Shown: positions 10,117 through 19,284, counted from the first letter of the stretch. The stretch: DNA of 64,000 bases from Bartonella rattaustraliani AUST/NH4 (GCF_000312565.1 NZ_CALW02000031.1:1-64000); one strand, 5' to 3'. A program made the numbers and translations. Notes: generated from the letters alone by a model not told the origin.

Positions 10117-10167
10117 CTATCCTTTTTCTCCTATCAATTTATGTTGTTGGACTATAAAGACGACCAT

Positions 10168-11005
10168 TCAAGCTGTAACAAGGTGTTTTTTCCAATAGAC
10201 AATTTGATAAGGTATTTCTGAAGGTACCGAACCGCCAAAACTTTTACGGCTTTTAACTGATTTTTCAACCATTAAAACATCAAAAAATGCCACGGGAATA
10301 TCTAAATCTATCGTCTAAAGCTCATTCAATGACAATTCATTAATAAGATGAATTGCTTTTTTCTGCGAATGCCACAGCACTTTCGGAAATACGGTATGCT
10401 TCACGAAAAAAAGCCCCTATTAACACACCAGCCCATCGGTACATGTGTTACGGTTGCACAATAAGAATCAGCTGCTTGTTTCATCGCCTCTTTATGAACT
10501 TCAAGCTCACCCGTAATTTCTGTCATTGCTGCCAATGATCATTCTTCATTCAAAGCCCTATCACATATATATTCTTTATCTTCTTGCCTATCTCTTGAAG
10601 AAGCAAGCTAAAAACCTTTCGTTAACAGCCCAATCAGTGCACCATTGAGTCATACGCCTTATTTAATAATCCACCTTTGGCACTTACAACTTCTACTGCA
10701 TCCAAAGCTTCTTCTTTTGTGGCATCATGGATACACCAATTAAAAAGCGTACAATCAACAGATAAAATAAAAATATTCACTTGCTGCTAAAAGGGTAATT
10801 TTTTATGTCAAACACGAAAGAAGCATCACACAAAGAACATCTACACTGAAAAACTCCAAGGCAAAACCACACTCTGAAATACTATCAATGAAGTTACGTG
10901 TTTGTTCTCAAAAGCCCAACCGCTTTTGTTGTCATAACTTCTGTTATCATAAAATGACCAATTGGAAAGCTTGTTTCTTTCACAGGCAATGCATTGTTTC
11001 ATAAT
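10168..11005 (-). pseudogene. argH: argH (argininosuccinate lyase), C-terminal fragment
   Basis: The reverse complement spells the C-terminal half of ArgH in scattered frames. From the N-terminal side: KETSFPIGHF (GTSFPIDR region); SIDSISECGFALEFFS-like residues; GVSMMPQKKK, the enzyme's GSSxMPQKxNP active-site loop; QEDKEYICDRALNEE; ITGELEVHKEAMKQAAD; and finally FFDVLMVEKSVKSRKSFGGS, ending VYWKKHLVTA before TGA at 10168. Frame changes and stops lie between nearly all blocks. It covers roughly residue 225 to the end. The N-terminal part is at 13420-13725, on the far side of the integrase islet. The position next to lptM-lysA is the ancestral one. ArgH activity is certainly lost from this copy. 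Confidence 0.88.
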
Positions 11006-11160
11006 GGTTTTTATCGTTTATCACCTTGAATCACACCCCCGAATACCCATAAGATTCTCTCATCTCAAATCACTTCATATTGAATCAATTTTATTCACTT
11101 AGCTTTATGCCATAAGCGGGGTTGGCAGATGGGTAAAAATTATAGAGGAAAAGAGGAAAA
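11005..11160 (+). repeat. Integrase-leader repeat, copy 3 (left end of argH islet)
   Basis: The leader unit in front of the best integrase copy: TTTATCACCTTGAATCACAC, ACCCATAAGATTCTCTCATC, ACTTAGCTTTATGCCATAAG and an AAGAGGAAAA Shine-Dalgarno ending at 11160. It is the reference for the family, because here the leader still precedes most of an integrase gene. It begins within a few bases of the point where the argH C-terminal fragment ends. Confidence 0.8.
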
Positions 11161-12323
11161 ATATCTCTTATGAATCGTCTTAAGTGCCAAGGGCTGTCGC
11201 AACATTGGGTGCTGGTAAAGTGAATGATGGTACCGGCTTGACCCTTCATAAGCGTAAAGATGGAGGTGCTCAATGGATTTATCGTTATACAATTCATGGG
11301 CGCCGTCGTGAAATGGGCTTAGGAGCCTTGAGAGATGTTTCTTTAAAACAAGCCCGTGAACATGCAACGCAGTGGCGTTCTGTTTTACGTGAAGGACGTG
11401 CCCCCATTAAAGAACGTGAGAAACAAAAGCATGAGGCAATGCGTAATCTTCATTCTCTCAAAGACATTGCTTTAGACGCTTTTGAAAACCGTAAAGCTGA
11501 ATTAAATGATGATGATAAATCTGGAGATTGGTTTTCATCTTTACAACTTCATGTACTCCTTAAATGAGGCTGTCTACCCATTTCAGAAATCACACAAACA
11601 GAGATACGCAATACGCTTGCCCCCATATGGCATACAAAAGCAAAAACAGCAGAGAAAGCCCTCATGCGTCTTAATCTTTGTTTCAAACATGCGGCTGCAT
11701 TAGGATTGGATGTTGATTTACAAGTCACAGCCAAAGCACGCGCCCTCTTAGGGAAACAACGCCATAAAACTGTTAATAGACCTGCAATGGATTGGAAAGA
11801 TGTGCCTGCTTTTTATAAAACACTTTGCCAAACAACAACCCTCCCACAATTGGCTTTGCGTTCGCTTATCCTTACCGGCGTTCGCACCAATCCTTTACGT
11901 CATATTCGTGAAGATCAAGTTGAAGGAGATATATGGACTATACCTGCTGAAAATATGAAAGGAAAATATGATGCGACAACAGAATTTCGTGTTCCTTTAT
12001 CATTAGAAGCACTCAAAGTGATAGAACAAGCGCGCTCTCTCACACGCAATGAGTTCCTTTTTTCTACCTCCGGTCATGGTCCTCTTGCAGACACTTGTAT
12101 GTCACAATACATGAAAAAAACTGGTCTTGATGCCTGCCCCCATGGTTTTCGCTCTAGTTTACGCAATTGGCTCGCTGAAACAACCGATGCCCCCTATGAG
12201 GTCGCTGAAACCATTCTAAGTCATACAGTAGGAGGACAAGTAGAACGTGCCTATCGTCGTACTGACTATTTAGAACAGCGCCGTGTCTATATGGATAAAT
12301 GGGCTGCTTATGTCACCGGTTAA
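11161..12323 (+). pseudogene. int: P4-type tyrosine integrase, broken
   Basis: Almost complete integrase of the P4/DUF4102 class. The N-terminal arm-binding part reads LGAGKVNDGTGLTLHKRKDG and YTIHGRRREMGLGALRDVS. The catalytic domain has Arg in LTGVRTNPLRH, the His-x-x-Arg in HGFRSSLRNWL, a His in LSHTVGG, and a probable Tyr nucleophile in TDYLEQRR. Lesions: the start ATG expected at 11161 is ATA; two extra bases near 11180 shift the frame after the first eight codons; and an in-frame TGA at 11565 splits the reading frame (HVLLK*GCLPISEI). From 11568 the frame is open to the TAA at 12321-12323. It sits inside argH with a leader in front and an AlpA-like gene behind. The C-terminal 219 residues could be translated alone, but a functional recombinase is unlikely. 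Confidence 0.85.
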
Positions 12324-12355
12324 ACTTAAGAATATGGAGTGCAATACCCCTAACC

Positions 12356-12364
12356 TGTGGATAA
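12356..12364 (-). promoter_or_regulatory. Perfect DnaA-box match
   Basis: The minus strand reads TTATCCACA, a perfect consensus DnaA box, in the 213-bp gap between the integrase relic and the AlpA-like gene. Only one box is visible. Mobile islets sometimes carry such sites near replication or regulatory regions, but a single 9-mer can occur by chance. Confidence 0.3.
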
Positions 12365-12536
12365 CTTTTTCTCTCTCTTTTCTCATATTGTGTCATTAAG
12401 ATTCATCAAGATTCAATGTTAAAAAACATGATAAAAGACTGTTTTTTATAGATAATATTACTTTTCAATCCCGCAGAAATATGGTTAATAAGTGCTCATG
12501 ATTTGTTTACAATTTGTGTTCTGAAAGGATTTTTAA

Positions 12537-12737
12537 ATGACCGAAAATGATACTCTTCTTACAGATCGTGAAAGTGCAAAATTGCTCCATATGAGTGTTT
12601 CAACATTCCGCCGTCATGTGACAAACGGTGTTTTACCAAAACCCTTAAAGTTTGGTTTTTTGTCGCGTTGGTTACAATCTGATCTTCACGGTGTGATAGA
12701 GAAAGCAAAAAACAACCGTAGCAACAACGCTGCATAA
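12537..12737 (+). CDS. AlpA-like excisionase / helix-turn-helix regulator
   Basis: A 66-residue protein of the AlpA/MerR-like small DNA-binding class that regulates P4-type integrases and acts as an excision factor. The core LLTDRESAKLLHMSVSTFRR is the winged-helix N-terminus (DRExAxxLxxSxxTxxR), and GVLPKPLKFGFLSRWLQSDL is the wing and dimer region. AAAGGATTTTTAA precedes the ATG. It lies 213 bp downstream of the integrase relic on the same strand, the usual int-alpA pairing. The frame looks intact, so it may still bind DNA although its integrase is broken. Confidence 0.82.
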   Translation: MTENDTLLTDRESAKLLHMSVSTFRRHVTNGVLPKPLKFGFLSRWLQSDLHGVIEKAKNNRSNNAA

Positions 12738-13063
12738 AAAGAAAACCTTGTCACGTAAGAACGGACAAGGCTCTTCATTAATCGACAAATTATGAATAGC
12801 AAAATCCGTCCTGTGATGCAAGATCTTAGGACGAAAATATATCCTTATGACATGTTGCGGACATGTCACAGGGAAGCAACCTCTAAAGATGATTCATTCA
12901 TTTGCTCAGTCATCTCACACATCCTTGATAAATCGCAACCAAACATTACAGGCTGTGCTGACCATAGCTGTGCCGATCGTAAATGCATAAAGCTTGGTAT
13001 AATGATATGTTGTCTGCTCAAACCAATAATTTTTCTATGCCAGCAGCTTTTCTATGAATGTTT
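12738..13063. other. Islet spacer
   Basis: About 325 bp between the AlpA-like gene and the minus-strand fragment at 13064. A plus-strand open stretch (12792-13067, 91 codons) has no ribosome binding site or recognisable similarity. On the minus strand the sequence is stop-rich. I call nothing here. Confidence 0.4.
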
Positions 13064-13211
13064 TTAAGCTTGTGCTATTCTCGCTGTCGCCTCACGCACC
13101 AACAAACGAAAATCAACAGCAAACCGATCATTGCGTAAACATGCCGTATGCAATAACAAGCTAATACCGTCATTTTCTTTACCAGATCCTAATATATTTA
13201 CCAACTCATGG
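13064..13211 (-). pseudogene. Unidentified coding fragment fused to integrase-leader repeat
   Basis: The minus strand is open for about 48 codons ending at TAA 13064-13066. The N-terminal part, ELVNILGSGKENDGISLLL, resembles the integrase relic sequence LGAGKVNDGTGLTLH. After HTAC it changes to LRNDRFAVDFRLLVREATAR and ends IAQA, which is not integrase and which I do not recognise. It continues directly from leader copy 4, so it is the coding end of that copy joined to other DNA. It may be a scrap of another mobile-element gene. Confidence 0.45.
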
Positions 13212-13425
13212 CGTTGCAACAACCTTCACATGAAGGCGGTTCATGAGAAGCATTTCCTTATATTCTCCAATAATTTCTACCCTTACGCCACCCCCACTGA
13301 TAGCATAAACCAAATCGACTTAACATGAAGAAATTTGAAATGAGAAGATCTTACAATATTCAGGTGTATGATTCAAAATGAATAACGACAAATAGTCGTT
13401 ATAAATCAATATTATTTGATAAAAT
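13195..13425 (-). repeat. Integrase-leader repeat, copy 4 (right end of argH islet)
   Basis: An inverted copy of the leader unit. Read on the minus strand it runs from AATATTGATTTATAACGACT, through TTGTAAGATCTTCTCATTTC and the GTTTATGCTATCAGTGGGGG block, to the degenerate integrase codons ATGAACCGCCTTCATGTGAAG. It begins exactly where the argH N-terminal fragment ends, so the islet is bounded by inverted leader copies 3 and 4. Confidence 0.78.
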
Positions 13426-13725
13426 CCCCTGCGACAGAGCCAATGAATTCACAAAATCCTACTTCAATATTCGTATGAATATCTGCGCGTTTTCGTAAAA
13501 AAATAAATGCACCTCTTTTAATTTTTTGACGAATAAATTTTAAACCACGAACAATTTTTTCATCATCTGGTTGTGAAATAATCCTCGTTTGCGCTCACAT
13601 TGCAGCATGAACAAGAGAACTGTCAATATCTTGTCGAGAAAGTTTTTGATCAAAATCAATTGAGGCATTAATTTCTTCCATAATTGTAGAAAATGCTATT
13701 ATAAACTTGCCACTCTTTATTTGAT
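13420..13725 (-). pseudogene. argH: argH, N-terminal fragment
   Basis: The minus strand encodes the ArgH N-terminus. IKSGKF (for MWGGRF) leads to IMEEINASIDFDQKLSRQDI and SSLVHAAM; after an in-frame TGA come AQTRIISQPDDEKIVRGLKF, RGAFIFLRKRADIHTNIEVG and FCEFIGSVAGDF, where the gene stops at the leader repeat. This is about residues 1-105. The next ArgH residues present are from about 225 in the other fragment, so roughly 120 codons are missing in addition to the insertion. The start Met appears replaced by Ile. The fragment faces away from tlpA, the ancestral divergent arrangement. Confidence 0.88.
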
Positions 13726-13776
13726 TCTTGAATTTCTCATTTATCATTTCTGAAAAGACCCATAAAAAGGATAAAA

Positions 13777-14463
13777 ATGATGATCCCTCACACATTCACC
13801 AAAAGAAAAATACAGCTTTCTATTGTATCCTTTATCATTGCTTTAAGCTTATACACAATAATCAACGACCATAACAAAAGAGGGGACTTCTTTTCCAATT
13901 TCATTTCAACAGCAACAGCACAAGAAACAAATACAGAAAACACACATGCGGAAAAAATAACAACCATCAAAGCAAACGCAAAAGGTTTTTTTACCCGCAT
14001 ACGATTTGCTAACAAACCCTATGATATGAACCAACTTTCTTTCAAAGATATTCAGGGAAAAGACTACAAACTTGCTGCATTTACCGGCAAACCGTTGCTC
14101 ATCAATCTATGGGCTATTTGGTGCGTACCTTGCCGCACAGAAATGCCTGAACTTGCACAATTAAAACGTGAATTGGGTGGAAACAATTTTGATGTCATCG
14201 CTATTAATACCGATAAAACGGCTTCTCCTGAAAAAATTCAACAATTTTTAAAAGATGTTCATGCTGATAATCTGCTTTACTATCGCGATGAAACAATGGA
14301 TATTTTTAACAGCGTGCGAAAACAAGGACTTGCTCTAGGACTTCCCATAACACTTCTGGTTGATAAAAATGGCTATCTCCTTGCCTCATATAACGGCGCA
14401 GCTCCATGGGCTAATGACGATGCCAAAGCGCTTATAAAAGCTGTCATGAAAGAGGAACAATAA
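13777..14463 (+). CDS. tlpA: TlpA-family thiol:disulfide interchange protein
   Basis: A 228-residue thioredoxin-fold protein. Residues 10-30 form an N-terminal membrane anchor or uncleaved signal (IQLSIVSFIIALSLYTII). A linker follows, then the redoxin domain from about 85, with active site WCVPC (Cys116, Cys119) in LWAIWCVPCRTEMPEL and the cis-Pro loop GLPITLLVDKNG. It should act in the periplasm as a reductant for cytochrome c biogenesis or copper-site assembly. It is divergent from argH as in rhizobia. An AAAAAGGATAAAA ribosome binding site precedes the ATG at 13777; the second ATG at 13780 is equally possible. No lesion is seen. Confidence 0.92.
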   Translation: MMIPHTFTKRKIQLSIVSFIIALSLYTIINDHNKRGDFFSNFISTATAQETNTENTHAEKITTIKANAKGFFTRIRFANKPYDMNQLSFKDIQGKDYKLAAFTGKPLLINLWAIWCVPCRTEMPELAQLKRELGGNNFDVIAINTDKTASPEKIQQFLKDVHADNLLYYRDETMDIFNSVRKQGLALGLPITLLVDKNGYLLASYNGAAPWANDDAKALIKAVMKEEQ

Positions 14464-14465
14464 TC

Positions 14466-14963
14466 CTAATAACCGCGCCTTTTTAAACGTTGTACAACCA
14501 AATCTAATGCTGATAAAAAAACAGAACGATCTTTGCGACAAAAAGGACGGGGACCACTTATCATCATGTTGCCCTGTCCTCGCAAATCTTCCATCAAATT
14601 GCGCATTGCCAAAGCGTGACCAATTGAGCTTGCATCAAAAACACGCCCCGTTGATGAAAGACAAATACCCCCAGCCCGTACAACACGCGCTGCCAAAGGG
14701 ATATCACTGGTAATAACGATACCTGCCTCATGCACATGTTTTACAATCCAATCATCTGCGCAATCAAGCTCATCAGCCACAATCACTCTTTCAAGAAGTG
14801 CTTCATCTGGCAAAACCAAAAAACGATTTGCCACAACAAATGTTTTGAGTTGATAACGATTCATAACACGATAAACTTCGTCCTTTACAGGACAAGCATC
14901 CGCATCAATAAACAAAGTAATCGCTGGTTTTATTGGTGAATTTTTTTCTAAATTTTCAGACAA
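14466..14963 (-). CDS. YaiI/YqxD (UPF0178) family protein
   Basis: A 165-residue protein of the YaiI/YqxD (DUF188) family. The signature LFIDADACPVKDEVYRV stands near residues 17-33, followed by FVVANRFL, the acidic DWIVKHVHEAGIVITSDIPLA, and the C-terminal MRNLMEDLRGQG and GPRPFCRKDRSVFLSALD. The Asp-rich pattern resembles a PIN-like nuclease fold, but no activity is established. It converges on tlpA with 2 bp between the stops. Upstream, 12 bp away, is the YihY/BrkB gene on the same strand, so the two may be co-transcribed. Confidence 0.93.
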   Translation of the reverse strand: MSENLEKNSPIKPAITLFIDADACPVKDEVYRVMNRYQLKTFVVANRFLVLPDEALLERVIVADELDCADDWIVKHVHEAGIVITSDIPLAARVVRAGGICLSSTGRVFDASSIGHALAMRNLMEDLRGQGNMMISGPRPFCRKDRSVFLSALDLVVQRLKRRGY

Positions 14964-14975
14964 TAACAGGCTCTT

Positions 14976-15851
14976 TTATTTACCTGAATGTTGCAAATGA
15001 TTGCGATAAAACATGATCGCCGCATTTATCTCGCCGCCAAAAATAAAAATCGCACTTAAAATGTAAAGAAAAATAATAGCAACCATAATAGATGTTAAGC
15101 CTGCATAAGTAGAAATATAGTCAAACATTGTCAAATAATGCGCAAAAGCAATGGACGCCATAAACCATACCGACATTGTTACGACAACCCCTGGTAAAAT
15201 ATCGATAAACTTCCGTCGCTCTGCTGGTAGCCACTTATGGACGATTAAAAGGCTAATAAAGAGAACAACAGCCGCAATAGTATAACGCCATAAACGAATA
15301 ATACCGATATATTCGGTAATGAAAAAAGAATATTTTTGCATAATTTTGATCATCAAAGGTGCTAAAATCAGCAAAAAGCTGATAACAATAAGACCAAAAG
15401 CTCCAAGGAGCACAAAAAATAAACTTTGAAAACGACAAAACAACAAGCTCCGCTGATCAACAACGCGATAAGCTTTATTCAAAGCCGCACGTAAAGCCTC
15501 TATCCCATTAGAAGAAAAATAAGCCGCTCCAATAACAGAAAGCGTTAACACACCGCCTCTCTGAATAGTTAAAACATTGACAATTTCCTGAGATAAAGGT
15601 TCGGCAATGACATCTGGCAATAACTGTATCAACGCTTTAATTTTTTGTGGCGTGTATGTAAAAGCACCAAGAAAACTCGCAAGAGATGCCCCAAATATAA
15701 AAAAAGGAAAAAATGCTAAAAGCCCTGAAAGCGCAACATGACTCGCAAAAGCATTTCCATTATCACGCCAATAATGGCTTACTGCATTAACAAAAATACG
15801 ATAGCTATACCAAAAGATATTTTTTAACAAACCACAATACTTTCTGGCCAC
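14976..15851 (-). CDS. YihY/BrkB family inner-membrane protein
   Basis: A 291-residue membrane protein of the YihY family, often mislabelled ribonuclease BN. About six transmembrane segments are visible: GLLAFFPFFIFGASLASFLG near 45-64, VLTLSVIGAAYFSSNGIEAL, FFVLLGAFGLIVISFLLILA, TIAAVVLFISLLIV, VVVTMSVWFMASIAFAHYL, and SIMVAIIFLYILSAIFIFGG near 258-277. The segment ending FSSNGIEALRAALNKAY is the family hallmark. Function is unknown; it lies in the inner membrane. It appears intact and has a short gap to the downstream YaiI gene. Confidence 0.93.
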   Translation of the reverse strand: MARKYCGLLKNIFWYSYRIFVNAVSHYWRDNGNAFASHVALSGLLAFFPFFIFGASLASFLGAFTYTPQKIKALIQLLPDVIAEPLSQEIVNVLTIQRGGVLTLSVIGAAYFSSNGIEALRAALNKAYRVVDQRSLLFCRFQSLFFVLLGAFGLIVISFLLILAPLMIKIMQKYSFFITEYIGIIRLWRYTIAAVVLFISLLIVHKWLPAERRKFIDILPGVVVTMSVWFMASIAFAHYLTMFDYISTYAGLTSIMVAIIFLYILSAIFIFGGEINAAIMFYRNHLQHSGK

Positions 15852-17104
15852 ACCTTCTCTTGTCTATACAAGTTTCATCAAAACAAATTGCAGAATTTAA
15901 CAACAAACTTCATACAGTATAAAAGACAACCACGAATATGGTCAAGTCTAACTTTATAGCAGAACTGAAAAAACGCCTGAACAAATTCAGCTCATTAAAA
16001 ACAAAAAAACAATAAAATGAGTAACCTATTCATCGATCGATATTATCGGTCAAACAAGATATATACATCGATATAAATTGCGTAAAGCAAGATGTGGTAT
16101 TTGTTGCAAATTTAAACACATACCAAATGGCTTCTTTGATCTTAGATAAAAGAACATATTAATTTATAAAGATAATTTATCTCTTGCACATTGAATAAGA
16201 CTCCCGAATCTTGAAAGCTTCTCTTATCAAAAATCCTCTCATATGAAATCAATTCAAATTACTTGCTTGTACATCATAAGCAGAGCAAATATATATATAT
16301 AAACGAGTGAAGAAAGAAGGAAAATGCCTTTAATAAGCCGCCTTCATGCAAAGCTCTCTCACCCCCCTTATCTGGTAAATATATTGGAAGCTGGTAAAGG
16401 CAATGAGTGTGCCAGCATAAGCTTCATAAGTGTAAAGTTGTACCTATATAAGCGTAAAAATGTTAGTTCTCAATGGCTTATCGTTACACAATTATAAACA
16501 CCACCGTGAAATGAGGGCTTAGGAGCAGATATCTTTCTAAAATGTATATGAAAGAGAAAAACAAAACATATAAACAAACCAAACAACAACGTTCTGCACT
16601 TCTATTATAGTTTCCAGCTCATAATATTGCGGCACCCCTTGATAAGAGGTGTAGTCCTATGAAGAACATAATAAACAAAAGCATGAAACAATGTGAAATA
16701 TCTATTTATTGAGAAGATGTGACTCTGGACAATTTTGAAAATCCTAAAACGGAATGAAAAAGAGAAAGGTTAAGAAAATTTTGTTTGTGCCTTGATGTCT
16801 TTATATTCTTCTCCACTGATACAAAACAGTGCAGAAAACAATCAAAATATAAACATAGATGAAACGATCCGCGAAACAGCCCTCAAACTAAAGCGAAAAT
16901 TGTACTTTATAAAGTTTTACAATCGCTTATTTTAAAATTTCTCCTTTATATCTTATGATCTTTATGTACTACAGAGAACCACAGATGATAACCTACTCTC
17001 CTAAAACTTCTTGCCCCTATTTACACGCAAGAAATTGCCTTTTTCCTTTACGAGCAATCCACAACTGAAAAAAGAGAGATTTCTAAAAAAACAACGCAAA
17101 TCTT
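15852..17104. other. Gene-free spacer with integrase-leader copy 5
   Basis: A 1.25 kb stretch without an intact gene. The centre (16150-16790) is a decayed leader and integrase relic, listed separately. The remainder is AT-rich and stop-rich. The promoter of the YihY gene should lie just right of 15851. The right end is downstream of tyrC, where I see no clear terminator. Confidence 0.5.
16150..16790 (+). repeat. Integrase-leader repeat, copy 5, with integrase relic
   Basis: A degenerate leader (ATTTATAAAGATAATTTATC, then CCCGAATCTTGAAAGCTTCT) carries a TATATATATATATA run at 16291-16304. It ends in GAAAGAAGGAAA and an ATG that opens MPLISRLHAK, close to the integrase N-terminus. Further on, CACCGTGAAATGAGGGCTTA matches the GRRREMGLG block, and near 16735 AATTTTGAAAATCCTAAAAC matches the AFENRKAEL block. 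All frames are broken. Confidence 0.7.
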
Positions 17105-18037
17105 CTACCGATCTTCTTGAGAAACACTATGACGCCCAAAATCAGGAGCATCAATCTCCTGTCCAGCTTCAATAATATTACGACGTACAGCGCGCGTACG
17201 CGTGAAAAAATGAAACAGTGTATCACCATCGCCTAAACGAATTGCCTGCTCTAAAGAAGAAAGCCCCTCACTAAAACGGCTTAACATTTCTAAAATAGCC
17301 TCCTTATTATGCAAACAAATATCGCGCCACATAACAGGATCAGAAGATGCCAAACGCGTAAAATCACGAAAACCTGAAGCGGAATAAGCAATCACTTCTG
17401 AATTTGTCACCTTTTCCAAATCACTCGCCGTTCCAACAGTATTATAAGCAATCAAATGCGGTAAATGCGAAACAATAGCCAAAACAAGATCATGATGTTT
17501 AGGATCCATTTTCTCAACACGTGCCCCACAAACCTCCCAAAACGCTGTTAACTGCGCGACAGCCTCAACATCACTTTCAGCAAACGGCGTTAAAATACAC
17601 CAGCGATTCATAAACAAATCAGCAAAACCAGCATCCGGTCCTGAATATTCTGTTCCAGCAATCGGATGACCAGGAATAAAATGAACTGATTTTGGCAACA
17701 AAGGCGCCATTTCTGCAATAACCAACGCTTTTGTAGAACCAACATCACTCACAATCGCTCCAGGTTTTAAATGATTATGAATGGTTTTTGCTACTTCTGC
17801 ACTTGCTCCAACAGGAACAGAAACAATCACCAAATCTGCTCCTTCAACAGCTTCTGCACTATCAGTCGTATAAGAATCTCCAAGTTCCAATTCATGCGCT
17901 CTTTTCAATGTTTCTTGACGACGCGTTGCAATAGAAACATGCGCTGCAAGATTTTTCTTTTTAATCACACGTGCTAAAGAAGAGCCAATAAGACCAATCC
18001 CAATGAGTGCTATTTTTTCAAACCGAATATGGAGCAT
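17105..18037 (-). CDS. tyrC: Prephenate/arogenate (cyclohexadienyl) dehydrogenase
   Basis: A 310-residue TyrA-family enzyme that oxidatively decarboxylates prephenate or arogenate in tyrosine synthesis. The Rossmann fold starts at residue 10 (ALIGIGLIGSSLARVIKKK) and includes GADLVIVSVPVGASAEVA. The family motifs GSTKALVIAEMAPLL, FIPGHPIAGTEYSGPDAGF and AIVSHLPHLIAYNTVG follow, the last containing the catalytic-region His. The C-terminal helices read SGFRDFTRLASSDPVMWRDI. No ACT or chorismate mutase domain is attached. It stands alone here, without the hisC partner it has in many rhizobia. Length and motifs are complete. Confidence 0.95.
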   Translation of the reverse strand: MLHIRFEKIALIGIGLIGSSLARVIKKKNLAAHVSIATRRQETLKRAHELELGDSYTTDSAEAVEGADLVIVSVPVGASAEVAKTIHNHLKPGAIVSDVGSTKALVIAEMAPLLPKSVHFIPGHPIAGTEYSGPDAGFADLFMNRWCILTPFAESDVEAVAQLTAFWEVCGARVEKMDPKHHDLVLAIVSHLPHLIAYNTVGTASDLEKVTNSEVIAYSASGFRDFTRLASSDPVMWRDICLHNKEAILEMLSRFSEGLSSLEQAIRLGDGDTLFHFFTRTRAVRRNIIEAGQEIDAPDFGRHSVSQEDR

Positions 18038-18449
18038 CTTTCACCTTTTAAGACTCTTTAAAAAATAGCAATTTTTCTGCCTATCTTTTCAAGAGTTATG
18101 TATCAAACATTTTAAAAATCACAACCAATAAGACAAAAAATAATAAAACCACGTGGGCGCCCCAATCATCACCTTTGCAAACTACCAACAGATCACTTTT
18201 ACCTGGAAAGTGCACTCAAAAAATGAATCACAAAAGCAATTACCAGCCCTGAAACATATCAATTCATTGCCCTACAAGCATACATAAAAGCAAAAAACAC
18301 TTAAATCCTCTCACAGGTTATTGACGATAAAAACAGCCCACTTGCATAAAACATTCCCAACTCTTTTATAAAACTTCTCAAAAATGTAAACAAAATGACT
18401 CTCTCACACAATAGTTGAAGCACACTTTACGCCTCAATTTTAAAAGCAA

Positions 18450-18720
18450 CGCATTGATTTGAAATAATAAATAATCATTATTCAACTTAAATTATGACTC
18501 TAAATATTGTAAATTTTCCCATTTAAAATCTGTTCACGATGAAACAATTTTAAGCGCTTTCTTGCACGCCATAAAAGAGGCTGGCGTGGAGTATAAAACT
18601 ACAGAAAAGGAAGAACGGTGCCCCTCATAAAGCGCATTCATGCAAGGTCTGCTGCAACGGAATGAGCTATTAAATATACCACAAGCTGGTAAAAAGAATG
18701 ATGGTGTCGGTGTGTCACAG
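18450..18720 (+). repeat. Integrase-leader repeat, copy 6
   Basis: The leader unit is recognisable: TTGATTTGAAATAATAAATA, TTGTAAATTTTCCCATTTAA and a GGAAGAACG ribosome-binding remnant. The start codon has become GTG (GTGCCCCTCATAAAGCGCAT), followed by the CATGCAAGGTCTGCTGCAAC block (HARSAA). Degenerate AAAAAGAATGATGGTGTCGG ends it. It is more diverged than copies 1-3. Confidence 0.68.
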
Positions 18721-19065
18721 TCGAAATTAATATAAATTTTTCAAATGTGGAAAATGCCACCAAACAACTTATGCAAAAAAATACCCTATAGCTTTAAAAG
18801 CATTTTTTCTCTATACTCCCACAATCGCGTTAAACCATAAATCATTCTCATAGGAATCAAATTTATTTTAACAAACCAAGAAAAAATAATATCCTTAAGA
18901 AAAGGAAGAAACTCAGCACAAAAATAGCATTTATCTTGATCTCAAATACCTCTCAATGAAAGCCTAATAACTTTTTACAACGGTACTTTTCACAACGGCA
19001 CTCACGCAAGAATGCGTGCAAAACCCATTGCATACTCTCATATTCCAGTATTTTCCAGTAAGCAA

Positions 19066-19209
19066 TTATACAGAAATATAAGAGGCAATTTTCTTTACCA
19101 ATGTAAAGAAAAAGACTAATGCCTCTGTTATAACCGGTGCACTCATAACGATGAGCACAACCATTATAGCCAGTACTTTGATTATATTTTCTACTTCTAA
19201 TGTTACCAT
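19066..19209 (-). CDS. Possible small hydrophobic membrane protein (47 aa)
   Basis: A short open frame starting ATG at 19209, with GAGGG a few bases upstream, and ending TAA at 19066-19068. The product begins MVTLEVENIIKVLAIMVVLI, continues with a second hydrophobic stretch (ITEALVFFFTLVKK), and ends IASYISV. Two membrane helices separated by a Pro-containing turn are plausible. I recognise no family. It sits between an inverted pair of integrase-leader repeats, so it could be cargo of a small mobile islet, a decayed gene end, or chance. Ribosome binding site and hydrophobic pattern are modest evidence only. Confidence 0.35.
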   Translation of the reverse strand: MVTLEVENIIKVLAIMVVLIVMSAPVITEALVFFFTLVKKIASYISV

Positions 19210-19284
19210 TTCATGCCCTCAAATAGCGCATAAGAAGTATTTTCAGTTGGCCTTAAAACGGTTTTATGCACACAAACTCTCCCA

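Noticed and set aside
16291-16304. TA-dinucleotide run as a possible special element
   Set aside because: It lies inside degenerate leader copy 5 and is a simple slippage tract.
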